Of a DNA stretch of 43,230 nucleotides, positions 1 through 10,361 are shown piece after piece. A model generated the notes under the pieces. The model saw only the letters and a list, made by a program, of their open reading frames with translations, was not told the DNA's origin and ran no database searches. Made by a program: the position numbers and the translations under genes. The number at the start of each line of letters is the position of its first letter. The first letter of the stretch is position 1. This DNA comes from Salinivibrio socompensis S35 (lineage in GTDB: Bacteria; Pseudomonadota; Gammaproteobacteria; Enterobacterales; Vibrionaceae). Where the stretch lies: assembly GCF_000513715.1 (NCBI RefSeq), contig NZ_AQOD01000024.1, positions 1-43,230 of the forward strand, given 5' to 3'.

Positions 1-327
1 TGTAAGGAAGAGGGCATCAATTACGAAGCCTCCATCTTCCCATGGGCAGCCTCAGGTCGAGCGATTGCCTCTGATTGCGCGGACGGTATGACCAAGCTTA
101 TCTTTGATAAAGATACGCATCGTATTATCGGTGGTGCCGTTGTCGGTACCAACGGTGGTGAGCTGTTGGGCGAAATCGGTCTTGCGATTGAAATGGGCTG
201 TGATGCCGAAGATATCGCGTTGACGGTTCACGCTCACCCAACACTCCATGAGTCTGTTGGCTTGGCTGCTGAAGTGTTTGAAGGCTCTATCACGGATATG
301 CCTAACCCGAAAGCGAAAAAGAAATAA
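1..327 (+). CDS. lpdA: Dihydrolipoyl dehydrogenase, C-terminal part (partial, 5' end outside window)
   Basis: E3 flavoprotein that reoxidises dihydrolipoamide with NAD+ in the pyruvate and 2-oxoglutarate dehydrogenase complexes. The frame is open from base 1 (C-K-E-E-G-I-N-Y-E-A) to a TAA at 325. Only the last 108 residues are present, which is the dimerisation domain. The motif HAHPTLHESVG holds the catalytic His-x4-Glu pair (H and E of HPTLHE) that acts as the acid/base across the dimer. The tail PNPKAKKK is almost identical to the E. coli protein. A strong terminator follows at once, so this is the last gene of its operon (normally aceE-aceF-lpdA). Family identification is very secure. Confidence 0.97.
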   Translation, partial: CKEEGINYEASIFPWAASGRAIASDCADGMTKLIFDKDTHRIIGGAVVGTNGGELLGEIGLAIEMGCDAEDIALTVHAHPTLHESVGLAAEVFEGSITDMPNPKAKKK

Positions 328-348
328 GTTAACGACTATTTCTTATAA

Positions 349-375
349 GAGCCCCGCCAAGCGGGGCTTTTTTAT
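349..375 (+). terminator. Rho-independent terminator of lpdA
   Basis: Eight-base-pair stem agccccgc / gcggggct (350-357 with 361-368), loop CAA, followed by a run of six T. It lies 23 bases past the lpdA stop codon. Confidence 0.92.
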
Positions 376-389
376 ATCAATGACTTTTT

Positions 390-420
390 ATATCAATAAA
401 AAGCGGGCCGAAGCCCGCTT
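390..420 (-). terminator. Rho-independent terminator of the chemoreceptor gene
   Basis: On the minus strand the stem aagcgggc / gcccgctt closes a TTCG tetraloop (plus 401-420) and is followed by TTTTTATT. It sits just past the receptor stop and faces the lpdA terminator, so the two convergent units each have their own hairpin. A short direct repeat (ttttatatcaat) lies between the hairpins. Confidence 0.85.
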
Positions 421-448
421 AGTCAGTATTGTGGTAAGGCGTTAAAGC

Positions 449-2361
449 TTAAAGTTTAAAGCTGCCCACCAAGGTATCGAGACGTTTAGAAAGATCACGC
501 AGTGACTCGCTGGCTTCTGCATGGTATTGGCGGTGTCTGCGGTTTGCTGCGAGCTGTGGTTAATCTCTTCGATATTTTGGTTAATATCATTGACCACCGT
601 CGATTGCTCTTCCGTCGCGGTCGCGACCTGCGTGTTCATGTCTGAGATTTGGACAATCTGTTCATTAATCGCGTTCAGTGATAGTGATGCTTCATCCGAT
701 GCGTTGACCCCTTCTGCTGTCATGGTGCGGCTTTGCTCCATAGCTTTAACCGCATTGTGCGCTTCTGTTTGGAGACGGTCGATCATGGTTTGGATTTCAT
801 CGGTTGAATCTGACGTACGGCTGGCAAGGTTGCGGACCTCATCGGCGACGACCGCAAAGCCTCGTCCTTGTTCGCCAGCACGTGCCGCCTCAATCGCCGC
901 GTTCAGCGCTAAGAGGTTGGTTTGCTCTGAAATACCACGGATCACATCCAAAATGCCGCCGATGGAGTCGGTGTTCTCAGCCAGCGCACTGATCACTTTC
1001 GACATATTTTCCATATCATCGGCAAGGCTGGCGATGGTATCGCGGGCTTGGGTGACCACACCTTGACCGCTAGCAGCATCGTCGGACGCTTGGTTCGCGG
1101 CACTGGCCGCATTGGCGGCATTGCCGGCAATTTCATTCACCGTCGCGCCCATTTCATTGATCGCCGTGACCACTTGTACCGTGCGATCACGCTGATACTC
1201 ACTTTGTGATTGTGTCGCGCTAGCTTGTGACGAGACTTGCTCCGCGGCATGACGAAGCTCACCTCCCGTACTGGCAACATCGGAGACTAAGCGGTGAATC
1301 TTGTCGACAAAACTATTAAACCCGGACGCTAACTGGCCAATTTCGTCTTGGCTATTGATGTCGACACGTTGACGTAAATCGCCTTCTCCTTCGCCGATCT
1401 CACGGAACACATTGGCCACGTATTGAATCGGTTTGGTAATAGTAGTGGCAAGCCAAACGGCCACCACAATAAACACCAAGCCGACGATGACCGATACCAT
1501 CAGGATCTGATTGCGGGTTTGATTGAGTGGTGCGAAGACTTCTTCTGCTGGGACATCCGCGATGACATACCAGTCCATGGAGGGGACATAGCTAGAGGCG
1601 AGCAGGACTTCCTTGCCATTAATGTGCGTATCGAGGAGGTTAAAGTCACCTTTTTGGAGCAAGCTACGTGCTTGTGGCCCATACACATCACTCAGTGTTT
1701 TTTCGCCCATCAGACCGGTATCGCGGTGTAATTGGACCAATCCATCGGCATTGACCAAGAAGACAAAACCCGACTGCTCGATTTTAAATTGATTCAAAAA
1801 GCGCGTCATATCGTCGAGTGAGCGGGAGAACCCAGCCAAGCCTTTGCCATTAAGCTGTTGAAAGTTGACGAATAGCTTGAGCTCGCCATTATCCTCTTGG
1901 AATACCTGTGCCATAGTGGCATTGCCACTATCGAGAAAATTATAAAACCAACCGTCTTTTTCACGTGTCAACACCCGTAAAAACCCATCTTGGTTCCAAT
2001 ACTGGCCTGTCTCTCTGTTAGCAATGGAGGCATCATTGAGGTCATATTGATCACGCAGTACGTTAAGCTGCTTGACCACGCGAGCTTCCTCGCCAGGGCT
2101 GATCCCTGGTTCGAGAATATTGAGTGTCACTGGGTTTGACGCGAGCTGACGCGCGGCAGATTGGAGCTGATTGACCTCACTATCAATGGTGTCTCTAAAC
2201 TGAGTGAGGGTGGTAGGAAGCTCATTCTCTAAAAGCCGCTTTTCCATAATATCGCGTGCCTGACTTAAGCTCATATAGCTGATGATCGCGGTTGACGCGA
2301 TCACCGCTGAGACAAACGCCAACACGAGTTTCTGTTTAATCGTGAGTTGCTTTAGCTTCAT
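449..2361 (-). CDS. Transmembrane methyl-accepting chemotaxis protein with periplasmic sensor (frameshift near 517)
   Basis: Membrane chemoreceptor of about 637 residues after correction. Transmembrane helix 1 is at residues 12-32. A large periplasmic region (33-285) looks like a dCache-type sensor, with the segment [18 protein letters not shown] typical of its membrane-distal/proximal PAS-like folds. Transmembrane helix 2 is at 286-306, then a HAMP domain (about 310-362) and a long coiled-coil signalling domain. The hairpin tip [20 protein letters not shown] is canonical. The raw frame ends in a spurious tail. Adding one C at plus 517 restores the usual ending [12 protein letters not shown]...VGSFKL with a stop at 449-451. 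It is transcribed alone, between its own terminator and a 480-base gap. The ligand cannot be told from the sequence, though amino acids or organic acids are common for this architecture. Confidence 0.9.
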
Positions 2362-2843
2362 GCCTTTCTCTCTATGTGGTCTATCCCGTGCTATTTTGTT
2401 TTCATCAACATGTCGACGGGGTAGGATGACAAAACTAAGGATATTTTTATGGTACTAACCTCTAAATTAGCAGGAATTGATGACTGAATGACTGTGTATC
2501 GGCTATAAGACAATAAAATTGAAGCCCTTTCCCACAATTATTGATAAAAATGACACTTACCTCGCGATTTCAACACAAACCGATAAAAGCCATTGGGAGT
2601 AGGGGGATATTGAGAGAGAGGGGAATAGGGCGCTGCGTCACTAAGATCTGGGTCGCATGTTTCATAAAACGGGTAGATTTTAATTTTAGGTTAAAAATGC
2701 TATCCTCACGCAGCGGTTACGTGCTCGAACCCTCGTCTTGCTGGAATATTTGAATAAACTTCGCCGGATAAGCGTGATACGAGTACTAACACTTTCCAAG
2801 GATGTTGGACCACAGGGTCTGACCGTGATAAGAGGAAAAAGTC
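2362..2843. other. Intergenic region between divergent chemoreceptor and acnB
   Basis: 482 bases with no credible gene; short open frames here lack ribosome sites and family features. It must hold the promoters of both flanking genes and a 5' leader of about 130 bases for acnB. I saw no clear sigma28 box for the chemoreceptor. Confidence 0.7.
2678..2706 (+). promoter_or_regulatory. Possible sigma70 promoter of acnB (extended -10)
   Basis: TGCTATCCT (extended -10, hexamer 2701-2706) lies 17 bases after a weak TTTTAA at 2678-2683. The -35 match is poor, but the TG before the -10 can compensate. This would give a leader of about 130 bases before the GTG start of acnB. Confidence 0.4.
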
Positions 2844-5440
2844 GTGCTTGAAGGCTACCGTAAACACGTCGAAGAACGTGCCGCTCAGGGTATTGTGCCT
2901 AAACCGCTTAATGCTGAGCAAGCCGCCAGTCTGATAGAACTGTTGAAAAACCCGCCCGCTGGCGAAGAAGAAACCCTTGTTTATTTACTGGAAAACCGAA
3001 TCCCACCCGGTGTCGATGAAGCCGCATATGTAAAAGCAGGCTTTTTGGCTGCACTGGCAAATGGTGAGGCTCAATCACCGTTAATCAGCTCTGAGCGCGC
3101 AACAGAGCTGCTTGGCACCATGCAAGGTGGCTATAATATTCAGCCTCTAATCGCGTTGTTAGAGGATGAAAAGCTGGCGCCGATTTCTGCCAAAGCACTG
3201 TCACATACTCTGCTGATGTTTGATGCGTTTTATGACGTGGAAGACAAAATGAAAGCGGGGAATGCCTACGCCAAGCAAGTGATGGAATCGTGGGCGAGCG
3301 CAGAGTGGTATCTCGACAAACCACAAATCCCAGAAAAAGTGACGCTGACGGTTTTCAAAGTGTCAGGTGAAACCAACACCGATGACTTGTCACCCGCCCC
3401 TGATGCATGGTCACGTCCAGACATTCCCTTGCACGCGCTTGCGATGCTTAAAAACGAGCGCGAAGGCATTCAGCCGGATAAATTGGGTGAAATTGGCCCG
3501 ATTGAGCAAATGAAAACGCTGGAAGAGAAAGGCCATCCACTGGTTTATGTTGGCGATGTTGTTGGTACTGGTTCGTCACGTAAGTCGGCCACTAACTCTG
3601 TGTTGTGGTTTATGGGTCAAGACATCCCCAACGTACCTAACAAGCGCTTTGGCGGTTTCTGTTTAAGCGGAAAAATCGCCCCCATTTTCTTTAACACCAT
3701 GGAAGATGCTGGTGCGCTGCCGATTGAGCTCGATGTGAGTCAGCTCAACATGGGCGATGTGATTGATCTATATCCTGCTGACGGCAAAGTGTGCAAGCAC
3801 GGCACCGATGAGGTGCTGTCGACCTTCCAACTAAAAACTGACATTTTATATGATGAAGTCCGTGCCGGTGGCCGTATTCCCTTGATTATCGGTCGTGGCT
3901 TGACTGATCGAGCGCGTGAATGCCTCGGCCTTGAGCCATCCGACGTATTCCGGCGTCCGCGCCCAGTGGCTGAATCCACTAAAGGGTTTACGCTGGGACA
4001 AAAAATGGTCGGTAAAGCGTGTGGCGTAGAAGGTGTGCGCCCGAATACCTATTGTGAGCCTAAGATGACCACAGTAGGCTCGCAAGACACCACCGGACCG
4101 ATGACCCGGGATGAGCTGAAAGACCTAGCGTGCCTTGGTTTTACCGCCGATTTGACTATGCAGTCATTCTGCCATACATCAGCGTATCCAAAGCCGGTCG
4201 ACGTCGAAACACACCACACCTTGCCAGACTTTATTATGAACCGTGGTGGCGTCGCGCTACGCCCAGGCGATGGGGTGATTCACTCTTGGCTAAACCGCAT
4301 GCTCTTGCCTGATACGGTCGGTACCGGTGGTGACTCGCATACTCGCTTCCCGCTGGGGATTTCTTTCCCTGCTGGTTCTGGCTTAGTCGCCTTTGCCGCG
4401 GCAACGGGCGTGATGCCGCTGGATATGCCAGAGTCAGTGCTGGTGCGCTTTAAAGGCGAAATGCAACCAGGGGTGACCTTGCGTGATCTGGTTCATGCGA
4501 TTCCCTACTTTGGTATTCAAAAAGGCCTATTGACGGTTGAGAAGTCAGGAAAAATTAACGAGTTCTCTGGCCGTATTTTGGAAATCGAAGGGGTGGAGCA
4601 CCTCACCGTTGAGCAAGCCTTTGAGCTATCGGATGCTTCAGCAGAGCGTTCGGCAGCGGGTTGTACCGTTAAATTATCGCAAGATTCAGTGGCTGAATAT
4701 CTTGAGTCAAACATTGTGATGCTCAAATGGATGATTTCCGAGGGCTATGGCGATCGCCGTACCATTGAACGACGTATTCAAGCGATGCAGCAATGGCTTG
4801 ATAGCCCAAGCCTGATGGAAGCGGATAAAGATGCCGAGTATGCCCACGTACTTGAAATCGACCTCGCCGAGATCAAAGAGCCTATCTTATGCGCACCGAA
4901 CGATCCGGACGACGCTCGTACCTTGTCAGATGTGGCAGGCGACAGTGTCGATGAAGTCTTTATCGGTAGCTGTATGACCAACATTGGTCACTTCCGAGCA
5001 GCAGGGAAATTGCTGGATAAATTCGGTGGCAGCTTATCAACCGTATGTGGGTAGCACCACCGACTAAAATGGACCGAGACCAGCTCACTGCTGAAGGTTA
5101 CTACGGTATTTATGGCCGTGCCGGTGTGCGGATCGAAACGCCTGGGTGCTCCTTGTGCATGGGGAACCAAGCGCGTGTGGCGGAAAAATCGACCGTATTG
5201 TCGACCTCAACACGGAACTTCCCCAACCGGCTTGGTACGGGCGCGAATGTGTATTTGGCCTCGGCAGAGTTATCGGCCGTGGGGGCGATTCTCGGCCGGA
5301 TCCCGACCCAAAAAGAATACCTTGAGTACGCTGAGCAAATTAATGCGACAGCAAGTGACACGTATCGCTATCTCAACTTCCATCAAATGGATGCGTACAC
5401 CCAGATAGCGGATGATGTGATCATTAAAGCCGCCGTGTAG
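2844..5440 (+). CDS. acnB: Aconitate hydratase B / 2-methylisocitrate dehydratase (frameshift near 5041)
   Basis: TCA-cycle enzyme that isomerises citrate to isocitrate with a [4Fe-4S] cluster. In many bacteria it also serves the methylcitrate cycle. The GTG start at 2844 is chosen because [16 protein letters not shown] aligns with the E. coli N-terminus and AGAGG lies upstream. Adding one C at the CC of 5041-5042 joins the two frames ([10 protein letters not shown]) and gives 865 residues, exactly the E. coli length. The N-terminal HEAT-like and swivel domains come first, then the catalytic core. The three cluster cysteines are visible in GSCMTNIGH and in [11 protein letters not shown]. The gene stands alone and ends at a strong terminator. 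The break is probably a sequence error, because both parts are fully conserved. Confidence 0.96.
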
Positions 5441-5479
5441 GACATGCTGATTGCCGATAACGTTCGGCATAGTTGAAGT

Positions 5480-5516
5480 GAAAGCGCCTCCATATCCGTG
5501 GGAGGCGCTTTTTTAT
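5480..5516 (+). terminator. Rho-independent terminator after acnB
   Basis: Ten-base-pair stem aagcgcctcc / ggaggcgctt (5482-5491 with 5501-5510), nine-base loop, then TTTTTAT. It probably also serves the convergent glycerate kinase gene, though the T-tract favours the plus strand. Confidence 0.9.
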
Positions 5517-5557
5517 GGTCGATGGATTAGTTGTTCCCTATCGTTAATACGTGCCAC

Positions 5558-6693
5558 TTAATTTGGGGAGAGATGAATCAGTCGCGCAATATTTTCAGCC
5601 GTACGGGTCAGGTTACTGGTCGTGTTGGCCAGTGCCTCTGAGTGTTCACAGGGGCCGGGTTGAATGGAAAAAATTGCACTGACTCCGTGTTGGTAAAGAG
5701 GGGTACAGTTGTCACCGACACTGCCTGCGATCACCACCACGGGGATGTGGTGTGATTGGGCAATACGGGCGATCGCCATCGGGACTTTTCCGTGTTGAGT
5801 TTGCCCATCGACGCGTCCCTCACCGGTAATAATCCAATCTGCTTGTGCCAGCAACGGGTAGGCGTGCGTCCTGGTCAGCAACAAATCAACGCCAGGCACG
5901 AGCTGCGCATTCAGTAAGCCACCCAACGCGGCACCTATTCCGCCAGCAGCGCCTGCACCTGGAAAGTGTGCAATCGCATGGCCAAGTTGATAGTGACAAA
6001 TACTAGCAAAGCGGTGAAGGTGTTGCTCTAAACTTCGAATATGGCTTTCATTGGCGCCTTTTTGCGGGCCAAATATGGTGGCAGCGCCGTCTGGCCCACA
6101 TAGCGGATTATCCACATCACAGGCAGCAGTGAGTGTGACGGCGCGCAGACGTGAATCGAGCGTGCTGATATCCAGGGTCATCAATGCGCCCAATCCGTGC
6201 CCTGTGGTATAATCGGTTTGCCTGCGCCATCAAGTAGCTTGGCTCCCAAAGCCGTGAGAATACCGGCTCCAGCGTCATTCGTGGCACTGCCGCCTAAGCC
6301 AACAATGATTTCATCGATATCGTAATCAAGCGCTTTGCGGATCAATTCGCCCGTTCCCAAGCTGGTAGTGTGTAAAGGATTTCGCGCGGAGTGTGGTATT
6401 AACGGTAACCCCGAGGCACTGGCAACATCTAACACGGCGAGGCGTTGCTCACGATTAATCACCAAGCTGGCCATCACTGGGCGAAAGTCTGGCCCCGTCA
6501 CTTCACAGTGAACGCGTTCTCCGCCGAGTCGTTCGAGAATACTTTGCGCAAATCCCTCGCCGCCATCAGCCATGGGGAGTTGAGAGAATTGCGCGTTAGG
6601 TAGCACAGGTGCCATACCGGCTTGAATCGCTTGAGCAACGTATGGGGCGCTGAGGCTTTCTTTGAATGAGTCCGGTGCGATCACAATATGCAT
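5558..6693 (-). CDS. glxK: Glycerate kinase, GlxK/GarK family (frameshift near 6195)
   Basis: Phosphorylates D-glycerate with ATP to 2-phosphoglycerate, feeding glyoxylate, glucarate or serine breakdown products into glycolysis. The ATG at 6693 starts MHIVIAPDSFKESL, the classic N-terminus of the family. Other family blocks are MADGGEGF, VGLGGSATNDAGAG, FPGAGAAGGIGAALG and ITGEGRVDGQT. Restoring one G (CC at 6195-6196 on the plus strand) fuses the two frames as QGTGLGALMTL and gives 378 residues, normal for the family. The upstream in-frame extension to 6903 runs into the divergent yacL promoter and has no family match, so I left it out. No glyoxylate-pathway genes lie next to it, so its pathway here is uncertain. 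The exact subgroup symbol is tentative. Confidence 0.92.
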
Positions 6694-6837
6694 GGGCTTG
6701 TCCTTTGCTGTATGGCGGTCGTCCATATTAGTAGAGCCGAAATGATCAGTATGATCGAAGTGACACCTTGATAACAGCTTGTGCTTGGCAATTCGTGGTA
6801 AAAGCCGGACAATGCTGCGCGAATATTGGAGGTGGAT

Positions 6838-7221
6838 GTGGATTACGAATTTTCTCGCAATAGTTTTGATGACAGTTATCGAATCGTTTTTTCGATGGGG
6901 CATGAAGCGATGGGTCGCTGGTTGTTGGATGAGTTAGGCACCGAGCTTAGCCATGTTGAGCGGTATTTAGAAACACTCCATCAGCTTGACAGCGAGCAGC
7001 AATGGCACGGCCATACCTTTACCTTGACGGCTAATCAGGATGAAGTCGTAGTGATGGCGAATGCGATGCTACAAACGCCCTCCGATGAGGCTGAAGCAAC
7101 ACTCAGTGCGCAGGCACTAACCTTTTATGATCAAGAAAGCTGTGCCGCGTGTGGCTATGATGACTTTATTGAGATGTTAGAGGCCTACCGAGACTTTATT
7201 GTCCGTTATGGGCGACGATAA
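6838..7221 (+). CDS. yacL: YacL family protein (UPF0231)
   Basis: Small acidic protein of about 127 residues with no established function. It begins with DYEF like E. coli YacL and keeps the blocks SMGHEAMGRW and AYRDFI near the end. E. coli yacL also lies just downstream of acnB, so the neighbourhood agrees. I chose the GTG at 6838 because GGAGG lies five bases upstream and the first residues then match E. coli MDYEF. A TTG four codons earlier is possible. It is divergent from glycerate kinase and followed by a long regulatory gap. Confidence 0.88.
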   Translation: MDYEFSRNSFDDSYRIVFSMGHEAMGRWLLDELGTELSHVERYLETLHQLDSEQQWHGHTFTLTANQDEVVVMANAMLQTPSDEAEATLSAQALTFYDQESCAACGYDDFIEMLEAYRDFIVRYGRR

Positions 7222-7398
7222 ATGCGCGAGTGGTAAGGGATAGATTGTTTTAAGCGTTATTTTGTGCATATGGTGCCGTTGTCTTCCCTTCGGCACTTGA
7301 GTTCCCCCTCTTTCTTTCGATGATCGCCCTTTCGATGATCGCCGATGGTGCAATTGAGTGATTTCATATCATCAGTGCGCTGTCTTGGTGAATCCTTC

Positions 7399-7413
7399 GC
7401 ACTTTTTTAGTGC
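7399..7413 (+). promoter_or_regulatory. NtrC-like binding site
   Basis: GCAC-TTTTTTA-GTGC is a perfect match to the GCAC-N7-GTGC core of NtrC sites. Its centre is about 94 bases before the expected start of transcription, a usual place for an enhancer. A weaker half-match (GCGC-N7-GTGA, 7377-7391) lies 22 bases upstream, two helical turns away, and could be a partner site. Confidence 0.72.
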
Positions 7414-7473
7414 AAATGCCACGAGTTTACGCCTTATTTTCTATAAGCTACTGATTTTTATTAATTAAAATGT

Positions 7474-7869
<396 letters not shown>

Positions 7870-7887
7870 TTACAGGGAGTATAGACA

Positions 7888-9117
7888 ATGGAACTGGTTA
7901 ATACGGTGACAGAACTGCGCTACGCGCTCGACACCTTTTTCTTTCTTTTATCCGGCGCGTTAGTCATGTGGATGGCTGCAGGCTTTGCGATGCTAGAAGC
8001 CGGCTTAGTTCGATCTAAAAATACCACGGAGATCCTGACCAAAAATATCTGCTTGTACGCCATCGCCTGTACCATGTACTTACTGGTCGGTTATAACATT
8101 ATGTATGTTGATAATGCGGGTGGCGGTTTCATGCCTTCATTTGGCAGCTTGATTGGCACACAGGGCGCAGATGCTGACCATTCATTGGAATCGGACTTTT
8201 TCTTCCAAGTGGTGTTTGTGGCGACCGCTATGTCAGTAGTATCGGGCGCTGTGGCTGAGCGAATGAAGCTCTGGGTGTTCTTGATCTTCTCTGTGCTCTT
8301 GACTGCGGTGATCTATCCGGTTGAAGGTTATTGGACGTGGGGCGGCGGTTTCCTATCAGAGGCTGGTTTCAGTGATTTTGCTGGCTCAGGTATCGTTCAT
8401 ATGGCGGGTGCCTCTGCGGCATTAGCCGGTGTGATCTTGTTAGGGGCACGGAAAGGTAAGTACAGCAAAAATGGGAAGATCAATCCTATTCCGGGCTCTA
8501 ACCTGCCACTCGCCACCCTGGGTACCTTTATCTTGTGGTTTGGTTGGTTTGGTTTCAATGGTGGCTCTCAGTTGATGGTGTCAGACTTTGAGAATGCGAC
8601 AGCCGTGGGGCAAATCTTCCTCAATACCAATGCGGCAGCGGCGGCTGGTGCAATTGCTGCTCTGCTTGTATGCAAAACCATGTGGGGAAAAGCTGACCTG
8701 ACTATGGTATTAAACGGGGCATTGGCTGGGTTGGTTGCGATCACTGCGGATCCGCTGTCGCCGTCTCCAGTGGCGGCATTGATCATTGGTATGGTATCGG
8801 GGGCTATCGTTGTATTCAGTATTATCGGCCTCGACAAGGTAAAAATTGACGACCCTGTCGGTGCGATATCGGTACACGGTGTGTGTGGTTTCTTTGGCCT
8901 TATGGTGGTGCCGTTGAGTAATACAGGGGCGACCTTTGGCGCACAGCTTCTGGGCACAGCCGTTATTTTTGCCTGGGTATTCGGCGCAAGCTTTGTGGTT
9001 TGGTGGATATTGAAGAAAACCATGGGTATTCGCGTGACCGAAGAAGAAGAGATGTCGGGCATGGACTTACACGATTGTGGTGTTGATGCGTATCCCGAAT
9101 TTGTTAGCGTAAAATAG
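7888..9117 (+). CDS. amtB: Ammonium transporter AmtB
   Basis: Inner-membrane ammonium channel of 409 residues with about eleven transmembrane helices. The twin pore histidines are recognisable in GIVHMAGASAA and in ISVHGVCGFFG. The segment MWMAAGFAMLEAGLVRSKN is the family signature near the N-terminus. There is no separate signal peptide; the first helix starts around residue 13. It is co-transcribed with glnK, whose product plugs the channel. A strong terminator ends the unit. Confidence 0.96.
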   Translation: MELVNTVTELRYALDTFFFLLSGALVMWMAAGFAMLEAGLVRSKNTTEILTKNICLYAIACTMYLLVGYNIMYVDNAGGGFMPSFGSLIGTQGADADHSLESDFFFQVVFVATAMSVVSGAVAERMKLWVFLIFSVLLTAVIYPVEGYWTWGGGFLSEAGFSDFAGSGIVHMAGASAALAGVILLGARKGKYSKNGKINPIPGSNLPLATLGTFILWFGWFGFNGGSQLMVSDFENATAVGQIFLNTNAAAAAGAIAALLVCKTMWGKADLTMVLNGALAGLVAITADPLSPSPVAALIIGMVSGAIVVFSIIGLDKVKIDDPVGAISVHGVCGFFGLMVVPLSNTGATFGAQLLGTAVIFAWVFGASFVVWWILKKTMGIRVTEEEEMSGMDLHDCGVDAYPEFVSVK

Positions 9118-9147
9118 TCATACGCGCAAGACATCGTTAAACTTTGA

Positions 9148-9188
9148 AACGAAACCTTACATTTTTACGGTAAGGTTTCGTTTTTTTT
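9148..9188 (+). terminator. Rho-independent terminator after amtB
   Basis: Eleven-base-pair stem cgaaaccttac / gtaaggtttcg (9150-9160 with 9170-9180), nine-base loop, then eight T. Confidence 0.93.
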
Positions 9189-9202
9189 GATCCCTATCGA
9201 TA

Positions 9203-9230
9203 TTGAGCATCCAGTCATTCCATGTATACT
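9203..9230 (+). promoter_or_regulatory. Sigma70 promoter of fbpABC
   Basis: TTGAGC (9203-9208) and TATACT (9225-9230), 16 bases apart. The predicted start is near 9237, just before the Fur-like element. Confidence 0.65.
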
Positions 9231-9242
9231 AACGAAAGTGAG

Positions 9243-9264
9243 ATTCGTTATCATTTATCATCAT
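9243..9264 (+). promoter_or_regulatory. Fur-box-like element
   Basis: The stretch attcgttatcatttatcatc resembles the Fur consensus TGATAATNATTATCA in its right half. It lies over the start of transcription, where repressor binding would block the promoter. The left half is degenerate, so confidence is moderate. Its place upstream of an iron transporter supports it. Confidence 0.55.
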
Positions 9265-9281
9265 ATTTAAGGACTGTTACG

Positions 9282-10298
9282 ATGAAAAAACTGCTGATTG
9301 CCTCGGCTGTGACGGCTAGCCTGCTAGGAACAAGCACCGCGTTCGCGGCGGAAGAAGTGAATGTCTACTCGTATCGCCAACCATTTTTGATTGAACCTAT
9401 GTTTGATGCGTTTACTGAAGAGACAGGCATCAAGGTGAACGTTAAGTTTGCCAAAAAAGGCATGGCAGAAAAGGTCAAGCAGGAGGGCGAATATAGCCCA
9501 GCAGATGTCCTTCTCACGGTGGATATTTCACGCCTTAAAGAGCTGTTAAACCAAGATGTGGTGCAAGCGGTTCAAAGCGATGTGATTGATAGCAATGTGC
9601 CGGAGCAGTTCCGTGATAGTGAGGATAAATGGGTTGCGCTGACAACGCGTGCACGTGCGGTCTACTCTTCACGAGAGCGTGTCGGCGAGCTAGGTGATGA
9701 TTTTGACTACCTGGACTTGGCAAAACCTGAATGGAAAGGCAAGATTTGTACCCGTTCAGGCAAACACCCTTATAATGTGTCTCTTGTGTCTGCGATCATT
9801 GAAAACCATGGCGAAGCAAAAGCCAAAGAATGGCTGGAAGGGGTTAAAGATAACCTCGCGCGTAAACCGCAAGGCAACGATCGTGCACAAGTGAAAGCGA
9901 TCAAGGAAGGATTGTGTGATGTGTCGCTGGGGAATAGCTACTACCTCGGTAAGATGCTGAACGATGAAGAACAAACAGCGTGGGCGGAAGCGGTTTATCT
10001 AAACTACCCTGGCCAAAATACTCATGGCACACATGTGAACGTGAGTGGTATGGCAATGGCGAAGTACGCACCGAATCAAGAAAACGCGCTGAAACTCATG
10101 GAATTTTTAACGTCAGACAAAGCACAGCATATGTACGCTGAAGTTAACTTCGAAGAGCCGGTGAAAATGGGTGTTGAGAAGTCTGAAATCGTGGCATCAT
10201 GGGGCGAATATAAGCACGACCCAATGCCGTTAGAGGCGATTGCTGATAACTATACCCAATCAGTGAAACTGTTGGATGAAGTTCAGTTCGATCTGTAA
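9282..10298 (+). CDS. fbpA: Iron(III) ABC transporter, periplasmic binding protein
   Basis: Periplasmic ferric-binding protein (338 residues) of the FbpA/FutA/IdiA type that hands Fe3+ to the FbpBC importer. A Sec signal peptide is clear: MKK, a hydrophobic core, then TSTAFA before AEEVNVYSYR. The iron-binding family pattern includes YSYR near the mature N-terminus, SLGNSYYLGKM with its tyrosine pair, and NVSGMAMAKYAPN. I start at the ATG at 9282, not the in-frame ATG at 9222, because the signal peptide begins there and TAAGGA precedes it. It leads the operon, and a hairpin separates it from fbpB. Confidence 0.92.
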   Translation: MKKLLIASAVTASLLGTSTAFAAEEVNVYSYRQPFLIEPMFDAFTEETGIKVNVKFAKKGMAEKVKQEGEYSPADVLLTVDISRLKELLNQDVVQAVQSDVIDSNVPEQFRDSEDKWVALTTRARAVYSSRERVGELGDDFDYLDLAKPEWKGKICTRSGKHPYNVSLVSAIIENHGEAKAKEWLEGVKDNLARKPQGNDRAQVKAIKEGLCDVSLGNSYYLGKMLNDEEQTAWAEAVYLNYPGQNTHGTHVNVSGMAMAKYAPNQENALKLMEFLTSDKAQHMYAEVNFEEPVKMGVEKSEIVASWGEYKHDPMPLEAIADNYTQSVKLLDEVQFDL

Positions 10299-10308
10299 GC
10301 CGTCGCAT

Positions 10309-10327
10309 AGGGACGAATATCGTCCCT
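10309..10327 (+). promoter_or_regulatory. Intercistronic hairpin between fbpA and fbpB
   Basis: Perfect eight-base inverted repeat agggacga / tcgtccct with a three-base loop. No T-tract follows, so it is not a full terminator. Such hairpins often stabilise the upstream message so that the binding protein outnumbers the permease; that role is inferred here. Confidence 0.6.
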
Positions 10328-10361
10328 GTTGTCTTTCTCTGACGCCTTAATGTAGTAGGCC

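Noticed and set aside
521-1066. Open frame of 181 codons on the plus strand inside the chemoreceptor gene
   Set aside because: Antisense shadow of the repetitive coiled-coil coding sequence; no independent support.
2541-2753. 70-codon frame upstream of acnB
   Set aside because: No ribosome site, no recognisable features, and it spans the likely promoter.
5041-5042. Programmed frameshift in acnB
   Set aside because: No slippery heptamer or following pseudoknot, and similar one-base losses occur in many unrelated genes here, so error is the simpler reading.
6694-6903. N-terminal extension of glycerate kinase (about 70 residues)
   Set aside because: The family begins MHIVIAPDSF; the extension has no homology and overlaps the divergent yacL start.
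8568-9134. Open frame of 188 codons on the minus strand across amtB
   Set aside because: It is antisense to a fully conserved gene, has no ribosome site and no family features; it is a codon-bias shadow.
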